A stretch of DNA of 37,454 bases from Acetatifactor muris (GTDB taxonomy: Bacteria > Bacillota > Clostridia > Lachnospirales > Lachnospiraceae): the NCBI GenBank assembly GCA_023664365.1, contig JAMPFR010000032.1, positions 1 to 37,454 on the forward strand, in the 5' to 3' direction. The notes below the pieces were generated by a model. The model was not told the DNA's origin. It saw nothing but the letters and a program-made list of their open reading frames with translations, and searched no databases. Shown piece after piece: positions 24,997 through 33,400 of this stretch (the stretch's first letter is position 1; each line of letters starts with the position of its first letter). The position numbers and the translations under genes were made by a program.

Positions 24997-27900
24997 TCAG
25001 TCCACACTTTTAAGGGACTCCGTCATGCTGATTTCCTCCAGCTTGCGCCCCATAAACCTGTCCACCAGCCAGGCGAAGCCGAAGGTCAGCAGGGCGCTGT
25101 ACAGAAAGCTTACGGGCCGGACGTGTATGTCAAAGGCAATCATATCCACCTGTATCTGATTCATGACAAAGGCATGGAGAAAATGTCCCAGCACAAGCCC
25201 CGGCAGTATTGCCAGCACCGTCAGCAGAATATTTTCCCGGAACACATAGCTGGCGGTCTCCCGCTTATAAAACCCCAGCACCTTCACGGTGGCAATCTCC
25301 CTGACCCGCTCCGTAATATTGATATTCGTCAGGTTATACAGCACGATAAATGCCAGCCCTCCGGCGCAGAGAATCACCACCAGCACAATCAGGTCAAGAC
25401 TCTTCATCATGGCGCCGATGCGCTCCATGGTATCCGCGTTTACAGTGACGTTTACCACCTGATCCAGCTTCATCAGCGCCGCCGACATTTCATGCGCATC
25501 AGCGTCCTCCCCCAGGTTCAGCCAGATCGTCTTCCGCTCCGGCGCCTCCCCAAATGCCTGTATCCAGGTTTCCGGGCAGATATAGACATAATTATAGATA
25601 TAATTTTCCATAACCGCCGTAATGGTCACAGACAGGGTATTCATGTCCTCATCCCTCAAATATATCACATCTCCCGCCTGAATGCCATACTGTTTTGCAA
25701 GCTTGTGGGTGATGACGCCTTCCCCGAAGCCGGGATAGGAAACGGCCTGATGCCCTTCCGTGTGCATGTTCAGATATTCCCCCATCCGGGAAGGATCGCC
25801 TGCTGCCAGATAGATAGATTTTACCCCTTTATCGGTGACAATATCCATGCTTGTCTCCATAATGCCAAGCCAGCTGTCCAGTCCCGCAGCCTGCAGACGC
25901 TCCAGTTCCCGCTCCGTATCCTCATCCACAGCCGTCCGCAAGCTGACGCCAATGTCATAAATCTGTATCTCGCTGAACTGCTGAGCCGCCACATCCGCAA
26001 TGGAGTCCTGAATGCCGAAGCCTGTAACCAGCAGAGCCGTACAGCCGCTGATACCCAGCACCATCATAAACAGTCTTTTTTTATAGCGGAAAATATTTCT
26101 CACCGACACCTTTTTCAAAAAGCTTAAATGCTTCCACAACAGGGGAACCCGCTCCAAAAATACTCTTTTCCCCGCCTTTGGCGCTTTGGGCCGCATAAGC
26201 TGGGCCGCCACCTGGGCAAGCTCCACCCGGCAGGACAGCCATGTGGTTCCCACGGAGCACAGCAGGGCTACCGCCATGGAAATCACTGCCAGCTTCCAGT
26301 CAAATACATAGCTGAGAGGCGCCGCACTGTACATCAGTCCGTAGGCAAACCAGATGACCTTCGGGAATCCCCAGGTGCCCAGCAGGAATCCGCAGACACA
26401 CCCCAGAACCGCCGCCAGTCCCGAATATATCATATACTTTGACATAATGGTTCCTCTGCCGTAGCCCAGGGCCTTCAGCACCCCTATCTGGGTCCGCTGC
26501 TCCTCCACCATGCGGTTCATGGTGGTAATGCAGACCATGGCCGCCACCACAAAGAAAAAAACGGGAAAGATATTGGCGATTCCCTCCACTATGGAAGAAT
26601 CGCTTTCAAAACAGGCATACCCTATGTTGGTATCCCTGCCCAGCACATAGGAGTCCGGAAGCTCCAGGACGGCAAGCTCCTCCTCAGCCTCCGCCAGCGC
26701 AGTTTCCGCCTCCTCTGTTTTCTCATAAAATTCCTGCAGGGCTTCTTCGTACTCTTTCTCACCCTCCGCCAGTTCCTGCCTGGCGTCCGCCAGCTCCCCT
26801 TCCTTCTCCGCCAGGGCCGTCTCCGCTTCCGCAAGCTCTTTCTCTGCCTCCTGCAGCTGTACTTCCCCCTCTGCAATGGTTTTCTTCGCCTCTTCCAGTG
26901 CCTTCCTGCCATCTGCCAGCTGCTGCTCTGCCTCCTGCAGCTGCCGTTCGCCTTCAGCCAGTTCTTCTTCTCCCTGACGCAGCCGGCTTTCCGAAGCATC
27001 TATCTGTGCCCGGGCGGCATTCAGGCTTGCCCAGCCCTCGCTTATCTGCCGCCGGTAATCGGTTATCTGGGCCATGGCTGCAGCATAATCCGCTTCCGCA
27101 AGGAGTCCGGTCCGGTAGGCAAGCGCAAGCCTTGCAGCCTGGGTTTCCAGTTCCCCGCTGCGCATTTCCAGCTCCGCCACCCCGGAGGTCAGCTGCAGCT
27201 TTCCCAGCTCCAGCTCTGCTCGGCCGGCCTTCAGTCTGTCCCGGTTTTCCGCAAGCTCCGATTCTCCCTTAGCAAGCTCCTCCTCACCTCTTTCAAGCTC
27301 CCGCTCCTTCCGGGGCAGAGCTTCCTTTGCGTCCGCAAGCTGCTGCCGTTTCTCCTCCAGAGTCTTCCGACCCTCCTCCAGCTCCCGCCCTGCGTCTGCA
27401 AGGGCCGCCTCTCCGTCGGCAAGCTGCTGCCTTGCATCCTCAAGCTCCGCCGCAGCGTCGGCAAGCTCCGCTTCTCCCTCCGCCCGCTGTTCCGCCAGCT
27501 CTTTCTCACCGTCGGCGATCTCCTGCGCCCCTTTTGCCAGAACGGACTGATAACGCCTTTCCGCCTGCTGCTGCGCCAGTTCCTCCCAGATGCTTTTCTT
27601 TTCGTCAATGTAATTCCGGTAGCCCTCCCCGTAAAGAGGGTTGTCCTGGGCAAAGCGGACATAAATTTCCGTATAATAATCCAGCGCAAAGCCCTCCGGA
27701 AGCAGATAGACAAAGCCGTCTATCCGGCCTGTCCCCAGGGACGTGCTGCCCCGCTCAAACTGTATGTACAGAGGAGACTGCACCGTTCCCACCACGGTAT
27801 ATGCCCTGTGTGTAAAGCCCTCCAGAGTATCCTCCTCATTTTCCTCCGCAATATAAATAACGCTTCCTATGGCGGACTCGTCAAAGAAATCGCTGTCCAC

Positions 27901-28293
27901 CACGCACTGGCCGCTGTTCACCGGCAGCCGTCCGTGTACCAATTCCACCCTGTTCAGCGTCTCCGGCAGGCTGCATGCCTTCACCACCCCCTGTTCGCCG
28001 TTCTCCAGCCGGTAAATCACATCCATGGACACAGCGCCCTCCGCCGCCTCCACGTCCTCCTGCTTTGCAAACGCCTGTACATTCTCCTCCTCAAAGCCCA
28101 GGGTGGAAAGAAACCGGAAATCATAAAAGCCATGGCTGTCCAGATACTCCTTTACCGTGAACACCATGGCGTCCTTTGTTACCTTCAGACCGGAAAAAAA
28201 GCCCACTCCCAGCGCAATAATGGCGAAAATCGCCATAAACCGCCCCAGACTGGATTTTATTTCCCGAAATGTGCTCTTTCTGATCCCTTTCAT
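24997..28293 (-). CDS. FtsX/MacB-type ABC transporter permease with a long extracytoplasmic coiled coil
   Basis: 1098 residues. An N-terminal membrane segment (about 18-36) is followed by a MacB-like outer domain to about 235. Then comes a coiled coil of about 320 residues (about 238-560) built of repeats like GEEELAEGERQLQEAEQQLADG, broken near the middle by a short Tyr/Arg segment. An FtsX core with three membrane segments follows (FVVAAMVCITTMNRM onward), then a second outer domain and a second FtsX core at the C-terminus (IVLVVILCAGGLAFIVLYNL). This double-FtsX layout fits lipid- or peptide-handling exporters. It follows the ATPase by 13 bases; the ribosome site is weak, so coupling is likely. 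The coiled coil could span the cell wall or contact a wall enzyme, as FtsX-type proteins do with hydrolases. Confidence 0.9.
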   Translation of the reverse strand: MKGIRKSTFREIKSSLGRFMAIFAIIALGVGFFSGLKVTKDAMVFTVKEYLDSHGFYDFRFLSTLGFEEENVQAFAKQEDVEAAEGAVSMDVIYRLENGEQGVVKACSLPETLNRVELVHGRLPVNSGQCVVDSDFFDESAIGSVIYIAEENEEDTLEGFTHRAYTVVGTVQSPLYIQFERGSTSLGTGRIDGFVYLLPEGFALDYYTEIYVRFAQDNPLYGEGYRNYIDEKKSIWEELAQQQAERRYQSVLAKGAQEIADGEKELAEQRAEGEAELADAAAELEDARQQLADGEAALADAGRELEEGRKTLEEKRQQLADAKEALPRKERELERGEEELAKGESELAENRDRLKAGRAELELGKLQLTSGVAELEMRSGELETQAARLALAYRTGLLAEADYAAAMAQITDYRRQISEGWASLNAARAQIDASESRLRQGEEELAEGERQLQEAEQQLADGRKALEEAKKTIAEGEVQLQEAEKELAEAETALAEKEGELADARQELAEGEKEYEEALQEFYEKTEEAETALAEAEEELAVLELPDSYVLGRDTNIGYACFESDSSIVEGIANIFPVFFFVVAAMVCITTMNRMVEEQRTQIGVLKALGYGRGTIMSKYMIYSGLAAVLGCVCGFLLGTWGFPKVIWFAYGLMYSAAPLSYVFDWKLAVISMAVALLCSVGTTWLSCRVELAQVAAQLMRPKAPKAGKRVFLERVPLLWKHLSFLKKVSVRNIFRYKKRLFMMVLGISGCTALLVTGFGIQDSIADVAAQQFSEIQIYDIGVSLRTAVDEDTERELERLQAAGLDSWLGIMETSMDIVTDKGVKSIYLAAGDPSRMGEYLNMHTEGHQAVSYPGFGEGVITHKLAKQYGIQAGDVIYLRDEDMNTLSVTITAVMENYIYNYVYICPETWIQAFGEAPERKTIWLNLGEDADAHEMSAALMKLDQVVNVTVNADTMERIGAMMKSLDLIVLVVILCAGGLAFIVLYNLTNINITERVREIATVKVLGFYKRETASYVFRENILLTVLAILPGLVLGHFLHAFVMNQIQVDMIAFDIHVRPVSFLYSALLTFGFAWLVDRFMGRKLEEISMTESLKSVD

Positions 28294-28306
28294 GCCCTGT
28301 TTCCCG

Positions 28307-29011
28307 CTACCACTCTATATTTTCCACATTCACAATATTCTCGTTCTTCACCATGCTCACCACGGTACCGCTCTTCACCGTGATAACTCTGTCCGCCATG
28401 GCCGTCAGCGCCTGATTGTGGGTAATCACTATCACCGTCTTCCCCATGTCCCGGCAGGTGCTCTGCAGCAGCTTCAGCACCGCCTTTCCCGTATTATAAT
28501 CCAGCGCGCCCGTAGGCTCGTCACAGAGCAGAAGCTTGGGATTCTTAGCCAGGGCTCTGGCGATTGCCACCCTCTGCTGCTCGCCCCCCGACAGCTGGGC
28601 CGGAAAATTCCCCATCCGCTCCGCCAACCCCACCTGGGACAGCACTACCGCCGCGTCCAGAGGCTCTCTGCATATCTGGGCCGCCAGCTCCACGTTTTCC
28701 AGCGCCGTCAGATTCTGCACCAGATTATAAAACTGGAACACAAATCCCACGTCATACCGTCTGTAACCGGTGAGCTGCTTCCTGTTAAAGGCGGAAATCT
28801 CCTGCCCGTCCAGACAGACCCTGCCCTCGGTCAGGGTGTCCATACCCCCGAGAATGTTCAGTATGGTGGTCTTCCCTGCGCCGGAGGCTCCCACAATGAC
28901 GCAGAATTCTCCCTTTTCCACCTCAAAGTTCACGTCATGGAGGGCCGTAATCTCCACCTCGCCGGACTGATATATTTTTTTGACATTTTCAAAGCTTACA
29001 AAGCTGCCCAT
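28307..29011 (-). CDS. ABC transporter ATP-binding protein, MacB/LolD family
   Basis: 234 residues, complete ATPase: Walker A GASGAGKT (41-48), signature LSGGEQQ (140-146), Walker B with [12 protein letters not shown] (160-171) and the switch His in [18 protein letters not shown] is typical of the MacB/LolD/FtsE group that drives FtsX-type permeases, so its partner is the next gene. The ATG at 29011 has GGAGG 5 bases upstream. An extended -10 at 29104-29112 precedes it. Confidence 0.94.
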   Translation of the reverse strand: MGSFVSFENVKKIYQSGEVEITALHDVNFEVEKGEFCVIVGASGAGKTTILNILGGMDTLTEGRVCLDGQEISAFNRKQLTGYRRYDVGFVFQFYNLVQNLTALENVELAAQICREPLDAAVVLSQVGLAERMGNFPAQLSGGEQQRVAIARALAKNPKLLLCDEPTGALDYNTGKAVLKLLQSTCRDMGKTVIVITHNQALTAMADRVITVKSGTVVSMVKNENIVNVENIEW

Positions 29012-29103
29012 AAATTCCTCCGGTTACAAAAATGCTTTTGCAGCCTGCCGGGAACAGGCTTCGGACAGATAATCGGTTCCGGCCGGGCCGCATGAACATG
29101 TCA

Positions 29104-29112
29104 AGTATAGCA
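29104..29112 (-). promoter_or_regulatory. Candidate extended -10 promoter of the ABC ATPase operon
   Basis: Minus strand TGCTATACT (29112-29104), 92 bases before the ATPase ATG, with no convincing -35. It faces the plus-strand promoter at 29120-29148. Confidence 0.45.
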
Positions 29113-29119
29113 TAATCCC

Positions 29120-29148
29120 TTTGCATCTTCTATTATTTTTGCTATAAT
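29120..29148 (+). promoter_or_regulatory. Promoter of the glycosyltransferase gene with a small dyad downstream
   Basis: TTTGCA (29120-29125), 17 bases, TATAAT (29143-29148) with TGC directly before it (extended -10). A perfect 6-base inverted repeat, GATAAT-TTTA-ATTATC (29152-29167), covers the expected start of transcription and could be an operator. The ATG follows at 29184 with AGGAGG 5 bases before it. Confidence 0.65.
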
Positions 29149-29183
29149 TTAGATAATTTTAATTATCGGTTCAGGAGGCCGTT

Positions 29184-32100
29184 ATGCTTACCATTCACCT
29201 TACCGCAGCCCTGGGTGCGCTTCTCTTCGGCGCCTGCTACCTGCTGCGAAACAGCACAAAAAAATCGGAGATCGCCGCTCCGGCCCTTCTCTTTCTGCTG
29301 GCATTTTTCCTGCGTCTTACCGCCGCAGGCTTTTTCCACGGCTTTGACAACGATACCGCCTGCTTTGCCGCCTGGGCGGATCGGATGTTTCAGGTGGGGC
29401 CCCTGCATTTTTATTCCGACGCCGTATTCACCGACTATCCGCCGGGTTATATGTATCTTCTCTACCCTGTGGGCGCTCTTCGCGCCCTGTTCGGCTTGGA
29501 ATACGGTTCCCCGGGACATCTGATTCTCCTGAAGCTTCCGGCCGTTTTCTGTGACCTGGGCGGCGGACTGCTCCTGTACCGGGAAGCCGCCCGCCGCCTG
29601 GACGGTTTAAAGCCTTTGGTTCTCACTGCCGCATACCTGTTTAATCCCGCCGTTATTTTAAATTCTTCTGTCTGGGGACAGGTGGATTCGGTCTACACCC
29701 TGCTGCTGATACTTATGTGCCTGAACCTGCTTCGGGGACGAATGCTGCCGGCTTACGTCTCCTTCGGCCTGGGCATTCTGATAAAGCCGCAAATGCTGCT
29801 TTTTGCTCCGGTGCTGTTTACAGGCGTCCTGCGGCAGGTGTTTTTCGGCGGCTTTTCCGTGAAAAAACTGCTGCGCTGCCTGGGACAGGGTATTCTCTCC
29901 CTGCCGGCAGCGCTGCTTCCGGCGCTGCCCTTCGGCCTTGGAAACGTCCTGGCACAGTACCTTGACACCGTAAGCTCCTGTCCCTACGCCGCAGTCAACG
30001 CTTATAATTTCTGGGGAATGCTGGGCTTAAACTGGGTCAGCCAGGACAATACCTTTCTGGGACTGCCCTACCGTTTTTACGGCTGGGCGGCCATCGGAAT
30101 TGCTCTGATCCTGGTGCTGTTCCTGGGGCTTGGCAGACGAAAGGCGGGTTCTCACCCGGCGGCAAATTATCCCCTTCTGGCCGCCCTGTTTATGGCCTCC
30201 GTCTTTGTCTTTTCGGTGCGTATGCACGAACGTTATCTCTACCCTGCGGTGGTGCTGCTGCTGTTTGCCTGCCTCTATCTGCCCTCAAAGCGGCTGTATC
30301 TCATTTACGGCGGCTTCTCCCTGCTGCACTTTTACAATACGGCCCATGTATTGTTCTTTTATGACCCCTATGCTTACGACAGAAAAGACCCTTTGATTCT
30401 GCTTGTATCCGGGGGCACGGTGCTGCTTCTGCTGCTGCTCTGGATCACAGTGCTGCGGACAGGGGTATTTTACTCTGAATCCGAACCCGGATTGCAGGCG
30501 GCATCCGCAGCCCGGCCGGAATCGGATTACCTCTATGCAAAAGCGGATCTTTCCCTGCCTCCTTCGGCCTCCCGTCCCTTCTTACGCCTGAGAGGCCGGG
30601 ACTATGCCTGGATTCTGGCAATCACCCTGCTGTACAGCTGTTTTGCACTGTATGACCTGGGCGACAGGCAGGCGCCTTCCACCGCCCTGAACCTGACGGA
30701 GGGAGAAAGCATTGTACTGGAATTTCAGCCGGAAGCCGGACAACAGTTGAAAAGCCTTGCTTATTATATCGCCCCCGGACACAAACGAACCTTCTCCCTG
30801 GCTGTGGGAAACGGGGAACAGCCTGCTGCAAAAGATCCCCTGACCGGCAGCGGCTGGGAAGATGTAGGTGAAATCACGCTGAACAATGTATTTACCTGGC
30901 AGACGGCGGAGCTGCCTGACGCCGCCAGGGGGAATGACTGCATCCGCCTGACCCTGGAGAGCCGGAACGCTTCCCTGTTGGAGCTTGTGTTTCTGGATGA
31001 GGCCGGAAACAGTATGACGCCTGCAAACGCCGGAGCGTATCCCGCCCTCTTCGACGAGCAGGCCCTGTACCCGGCGGAAATCACCTTCCGAAACGGTATG
31101 TATTTCGACGAAATTTACCATGCCCGCACAGCCTACGAGTTCCTGCACGGGCTGACTGCCTATGAGAATACACACCCGCCTCTCGGCAAGCTGTTTATTG
31201 CCGCCGGGGTGGCGGTCTTCGGCATGACCCCCTTCGGCTGGCGCATTGCCGGTACCCTCTTTGGCATTGCAATGGTTCCCATTGTCTATCTCTTTGCCAG
31301 AAGGCTCACCGAAAGCACGGCCCTTGCGGCTCTGGGCTGTTTTCTTTTCGCCTTTGACTTTATGCACTTTACCCAGACCAGGCTTGCCACTATTGACGTA
31401 TACATCACCTTCTTTGTGATACTGATGTATTACTTTATGTACCGTTACACCCGTCTCAGCTTCTATGACGCCCCTCTGCGGAAAACCTTTCTGCCTTTGG
31501 GGGCCTGCGGCGTGTGTATGGGCCTGGGCATCGCCTGCAAATGGACCGGCGTGTACGCAGGAGCCGGCCTTGCCCTCATTTTCTTCGGCGTAATGTACCG
31601 CAGATACCGGGAATACCTCTATGCCCGCAAAAACCCCCGTGGCTCCACGGAAGGCATTTCACACGCCGCCGTTCTGGAACGCTTTGTGCCGGACATGCTG
31701 CGCACCTTCCGATTCTGCCTTCTGTTTTTTGTGGCTGTTCCGCTGCTTATCTATCTGCTGTCCTATCTGCCCTTCCGGGACGGCACAACGGACGGAACCT
31801 TCCTCCGGCTGCTGCACAATCAGGAATATATGTTCCGCTATCACAGCAGCCTGGACTCCTCCCATCCCTACTCCTCCCCCTGGTATCAGTGGCCCGTCAT
31901 GCAGCGGCCTATCTGGTACTATTCCCGCATCGTTACCGGCTCCTCAGGCGCCGGGGGCTTAAGGGAGGGCATCAGCGCCTTTGGCAACCCCCTTGTGTGG
32001 TGGGCAGGGATTCCCGCAGCGCTGTACACCCTTTACCGGGCGTTACAAAGCGGCAGGGCACGGCGGAAGCTTTCCTCTCCGGCGGCTCACTGCCCGCAGG

Positions 32101-32435
32101 AAAAAAGCGGCGGCAGGATCACCGATCCTGCCCCCTTCCTCCTCGTCGGTTATCTGGCGCAATATCTGCCCTGGTGCTTTATCACAAGGGTTACCTTTAT
32201 TTACCACTATTTCCCCAGCGTAGTGTTCGTGGTGCTGATGCTTGTATTCTGCCTTTCAAAACTGCAGCAGAAATGCAAAAAGAAAGGCTTCACGGCGCTG
32301 CTGCTCCTGTACGGAGCCGGGGCCTTCAGCCTTTTCCTTTTGTTTTATCCCGTCCTCTCCGGGCAGCCCGTGGAGGCTGAATTTGTAAACCGCTTTTTGC
32401 GCTGGTTTGGCAGCTGGGTGCTTGCCGCAAGGTAA
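29184..32435 (+). CDS. Large membrane glycosyltransferase with two GT-C modules (PMT/GT39 type)
   Basis: The only long plus-strand gene, 1083 residues with about 20 hydrophobic segments. Module 1 (about 1-440) has the acidic first-loop pattern of GT-C enzymes, GFDNDTACFAAWADRM near residue 52, and DYPPGYMYLLYPVGA. Residues about 500-630 form a soluble beta-rich section (carbohydrate-binding-like sandwich). Module 2 (from about 630) shows the mannosyltransferase PMT signature, YFDEIYHARTAYEFLHG then ENTHPPLGK. Such enzymes take a sugar from a polyprenyl phosphate and add it outside the cell to a protein or polymer. The double module is longer than usual PMT-family proteins (about 500-700). It may carry two activities or one active and one regulatory half. 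Donor and acceptor unknown. Convergent with the signalling operon on its right. Confidence 0.85.
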   Translation: MLTIHLTAALGALLFGACYLLRNSTKKSEIAAPALLFLLAFFLRLTAAGFFHGFDNDTACFAAWADRMFQVGPLHFYSDAVFTDYPPGYMYLLYPVGALRALFGLEYGSPGHLILLKLPAVFCDLGGGLLLYREAARRLDGLKPLVLTAAYLFNPAVILNSSVWGQVDSVYTLLLILMCLNLLRGRMLPAYVSFGLGILIKPQMLLFAPVLFTGVLRQVFFGGFSVKKLLRCLGQGILSLPAALLPALPFGLGNVLAQYLDTVSSCPYAAVNAYNFWGMLGLNWVSQDNTFLGLPYRFYGWAAIGIALILVLFLGLGRRKAGSHPAANYPLLAALFMASVFVFSVRMHERYLYPAVVLLLFACLYLPSKRLYLIYGGFSLLHFYNTAHVLFFYDPYAYDRKDPLILLVSGGTVLLLLLLWITVLRTGVFYSESEPGLQAASAARPESDYLYAKADLSLPPSASRPFLRLRGRDYAWILAITLLYSCFALYDLGDRQAPSTALNLTEGESIVLEFQPEAGQQLKSLAYYIAPGHKRTFSLAVGNGEQPAAKDPLTGSGWEDVGEITLNNVFTWQTAELPDAARGNDCIRLTLESRNASLLELVFLDEAGNSMTPANAGAYPALFDEQALYPAEITFRNGMYFDEIYHARTAYEFLHGLTAYENTHPPLGKLFIAAGVAVFGMTPFGWRIAGTLFGIAMVPIVYLFARRLTESTALAALGCFLFAFDFMHFTQTRLATIDVYITFFVILMYYFMYRYTRLSFYDAPLRKTFLPLGACGVCMGLGIACKWTGVYAGAGLALIFFGVMYRRYREYLYARKNPRGSTEGISHAAVLERFVPDMLRTFRFCLLFFVAVPLLIYLLSYLPFRDGTTDGTFLRLLHNQEYMFRYHSSLDSSHPYSSPWYQWPVMQRPIWYYSRIVTGSSGAGGLREGISAFGNPLVWWAGIPAALYTLYRALQSGRARRKLSSPAAHCPQEKSGGRITDPAPFLLVGYLAQYLPWCFITRVTFIYHYFPSVVFVVLMLVFCLSKLQQKCKKKGFTALLLLYGAGAFSLFLLFYPVLSGQPVEAEFVNRFLRWFGSWVLAAR

Positions 32436-32437
32436 CA

Positions 32438-32478
32438 AAGCGGACGTTGTCCGCTTAAAAGAATGCTTCGCATTCTTT
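32438..32478. terminator. Two tandem hairpins between convergent genes, probable bidirectional terminator
   Basis: AAGCGGAC-gtt-GTCCGCTT (32438-32456) begins 3 bases after the glycosyltransferase stop. AAAGAATGC-ttc-GCATTCTTT (32458-32478) follows and ends in T on either strand. Both stems are perfect. They would serve the plus-strand gene and the minus-strand signalling operon ending at 32529. Confidence 0.75.
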
Positions 32479-32528
32479 CCCAGCTGCGCTGAAGCTTCCT
32501 ATCAGGTAAAAAAGCGCTTCCGGGTTCC

Positions 32529-33395
32529 TTACAACAGATGATTCTTCATCTCCTCCAGAGCCTCGTTAATCAGCTCCTCCGCCGCGCCGTCGTCATACTC
32601 GTCCAGACGCTCCTGGGCGGATGTGCATATGTCCTGAATCAGGGACGGCAGATCATAACGCATTAAATCCTCCAGCTTCTGGTTGGCGTCTTTGATTTTA
32701 AAGTTCTGCAGATCATTCAGCACATAGAGCAGCCTTGCGTTCAATTCCCCTGCGTTGATAGGGAATCTGGACGCCTTCTCCATGATAACGTTTCTCTCCA
32801 GCATCTGTATCACCCTGCCCACAAGCCTTCCCGCAGTCTCCTCATCACCGCTGCGCAGCCTTGCCCTGGCAGTCTGCATACGCCCGAAAATCTCACCGTC
32901 AATCTTAAAGCTTAAGATTTCATCAATCTTCAGAATGGCATTCTTGCTGTTTTTATCCTGAAGCTCCTTCTCCACCTCTTTTACGCTGTCATACAGTTCT
33001 CTTTCGTCCACAGGCAGGGTGCCCACCTTTTTCAGCGCCTTATCGATCCTGGCATGAAGATCCTGAGAGTCAAAGGGCTTCACCACATAGTCCAGAATCC
33101 CCAGCTTGGTGCCCTCAATCACCGTCTCCTTATCCTTCTTTGCAGTCAGCATGATAACGGGTATGGTCGCCCCGTTTTCCATGGTACGGATTTCCCGCAG
33201 GGTCTCAATGCCGTCCATCAGCGCCATCTGCACATCCAGCAGAATCAAATCCGGTTTCTCCTTATTCAGATAACGGATAGCCCGGGCTCCCGAATTCACG
33301 GTTATCACCTCATATCTGCCCTTCAGCTCCTGCTCGATTGTGGCAAGGTTGATGATATTGTCATCCACCGCCAGTATGCGTATCCTTTCCTCCAT
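32529..33395 (-). CDS. Response regulator: REC domain with helical C-terminus, no DNA-binding domain
   Basis: 288 residues. REC domain 1-125 with acidic pair D11-D12, phospho-acceptor D54 (LILLDVQMALMDG), T84 and K106 (VVKPF), all intact. Residues 130-288 are helical with no helix-turn-helix, GGDEF or other output motif. The last 55 residues (229-282) align with the C-terminus of the hybrid kinase encoded just upstream. Output is therefore probably by protein contact. The ATG at 33395 lies 5 bases after the kinase stop, with AAGGAGG 10 bases before it. Confidence 0.88.
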   Translation of the reverse strand: MEERIRILAVDDNIINLATIEQELKGRYEVITVNSGARAIRYLNKEKPDLILLDVQMALMDGIETLREIRTMENGATIPVIMLTAKKDKETVIEGTKLGILDYVVKPFDSQDLHARIDKALKKVGTLPVDERELYDSVKEVEKELQDKNSKNAILKIDEILSFKIDGEIFGRMQTARARLRSGDEETAGRLVGRVIQMLERNVIMEKASRFPINAGELNARLLYVLNDLQNFKIKDANQKLEDLMRYDLPSLIQDICTSAQERLDEYDDGAAEELINEALEEMKNHLL

Positions 33396-33400
33396 GCCCT

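Noticed and set aside
24979-26127. Long plus-strand frame (382 codons) antisense to the FtsX-type permease
   Set aside because: The minus strand has a clear full-length permease. The antisense frame is His/Pro/Gln-rich without motifs or a ribosome site, as expected from the shadow of a GC-biased gene.
30582-31367. Minus-strand 261-codon frame within the glycosyltransferase
   Set aside because: Antisense to a strong gene with promoter and ribosome site. Composition is that of a shadow frame.
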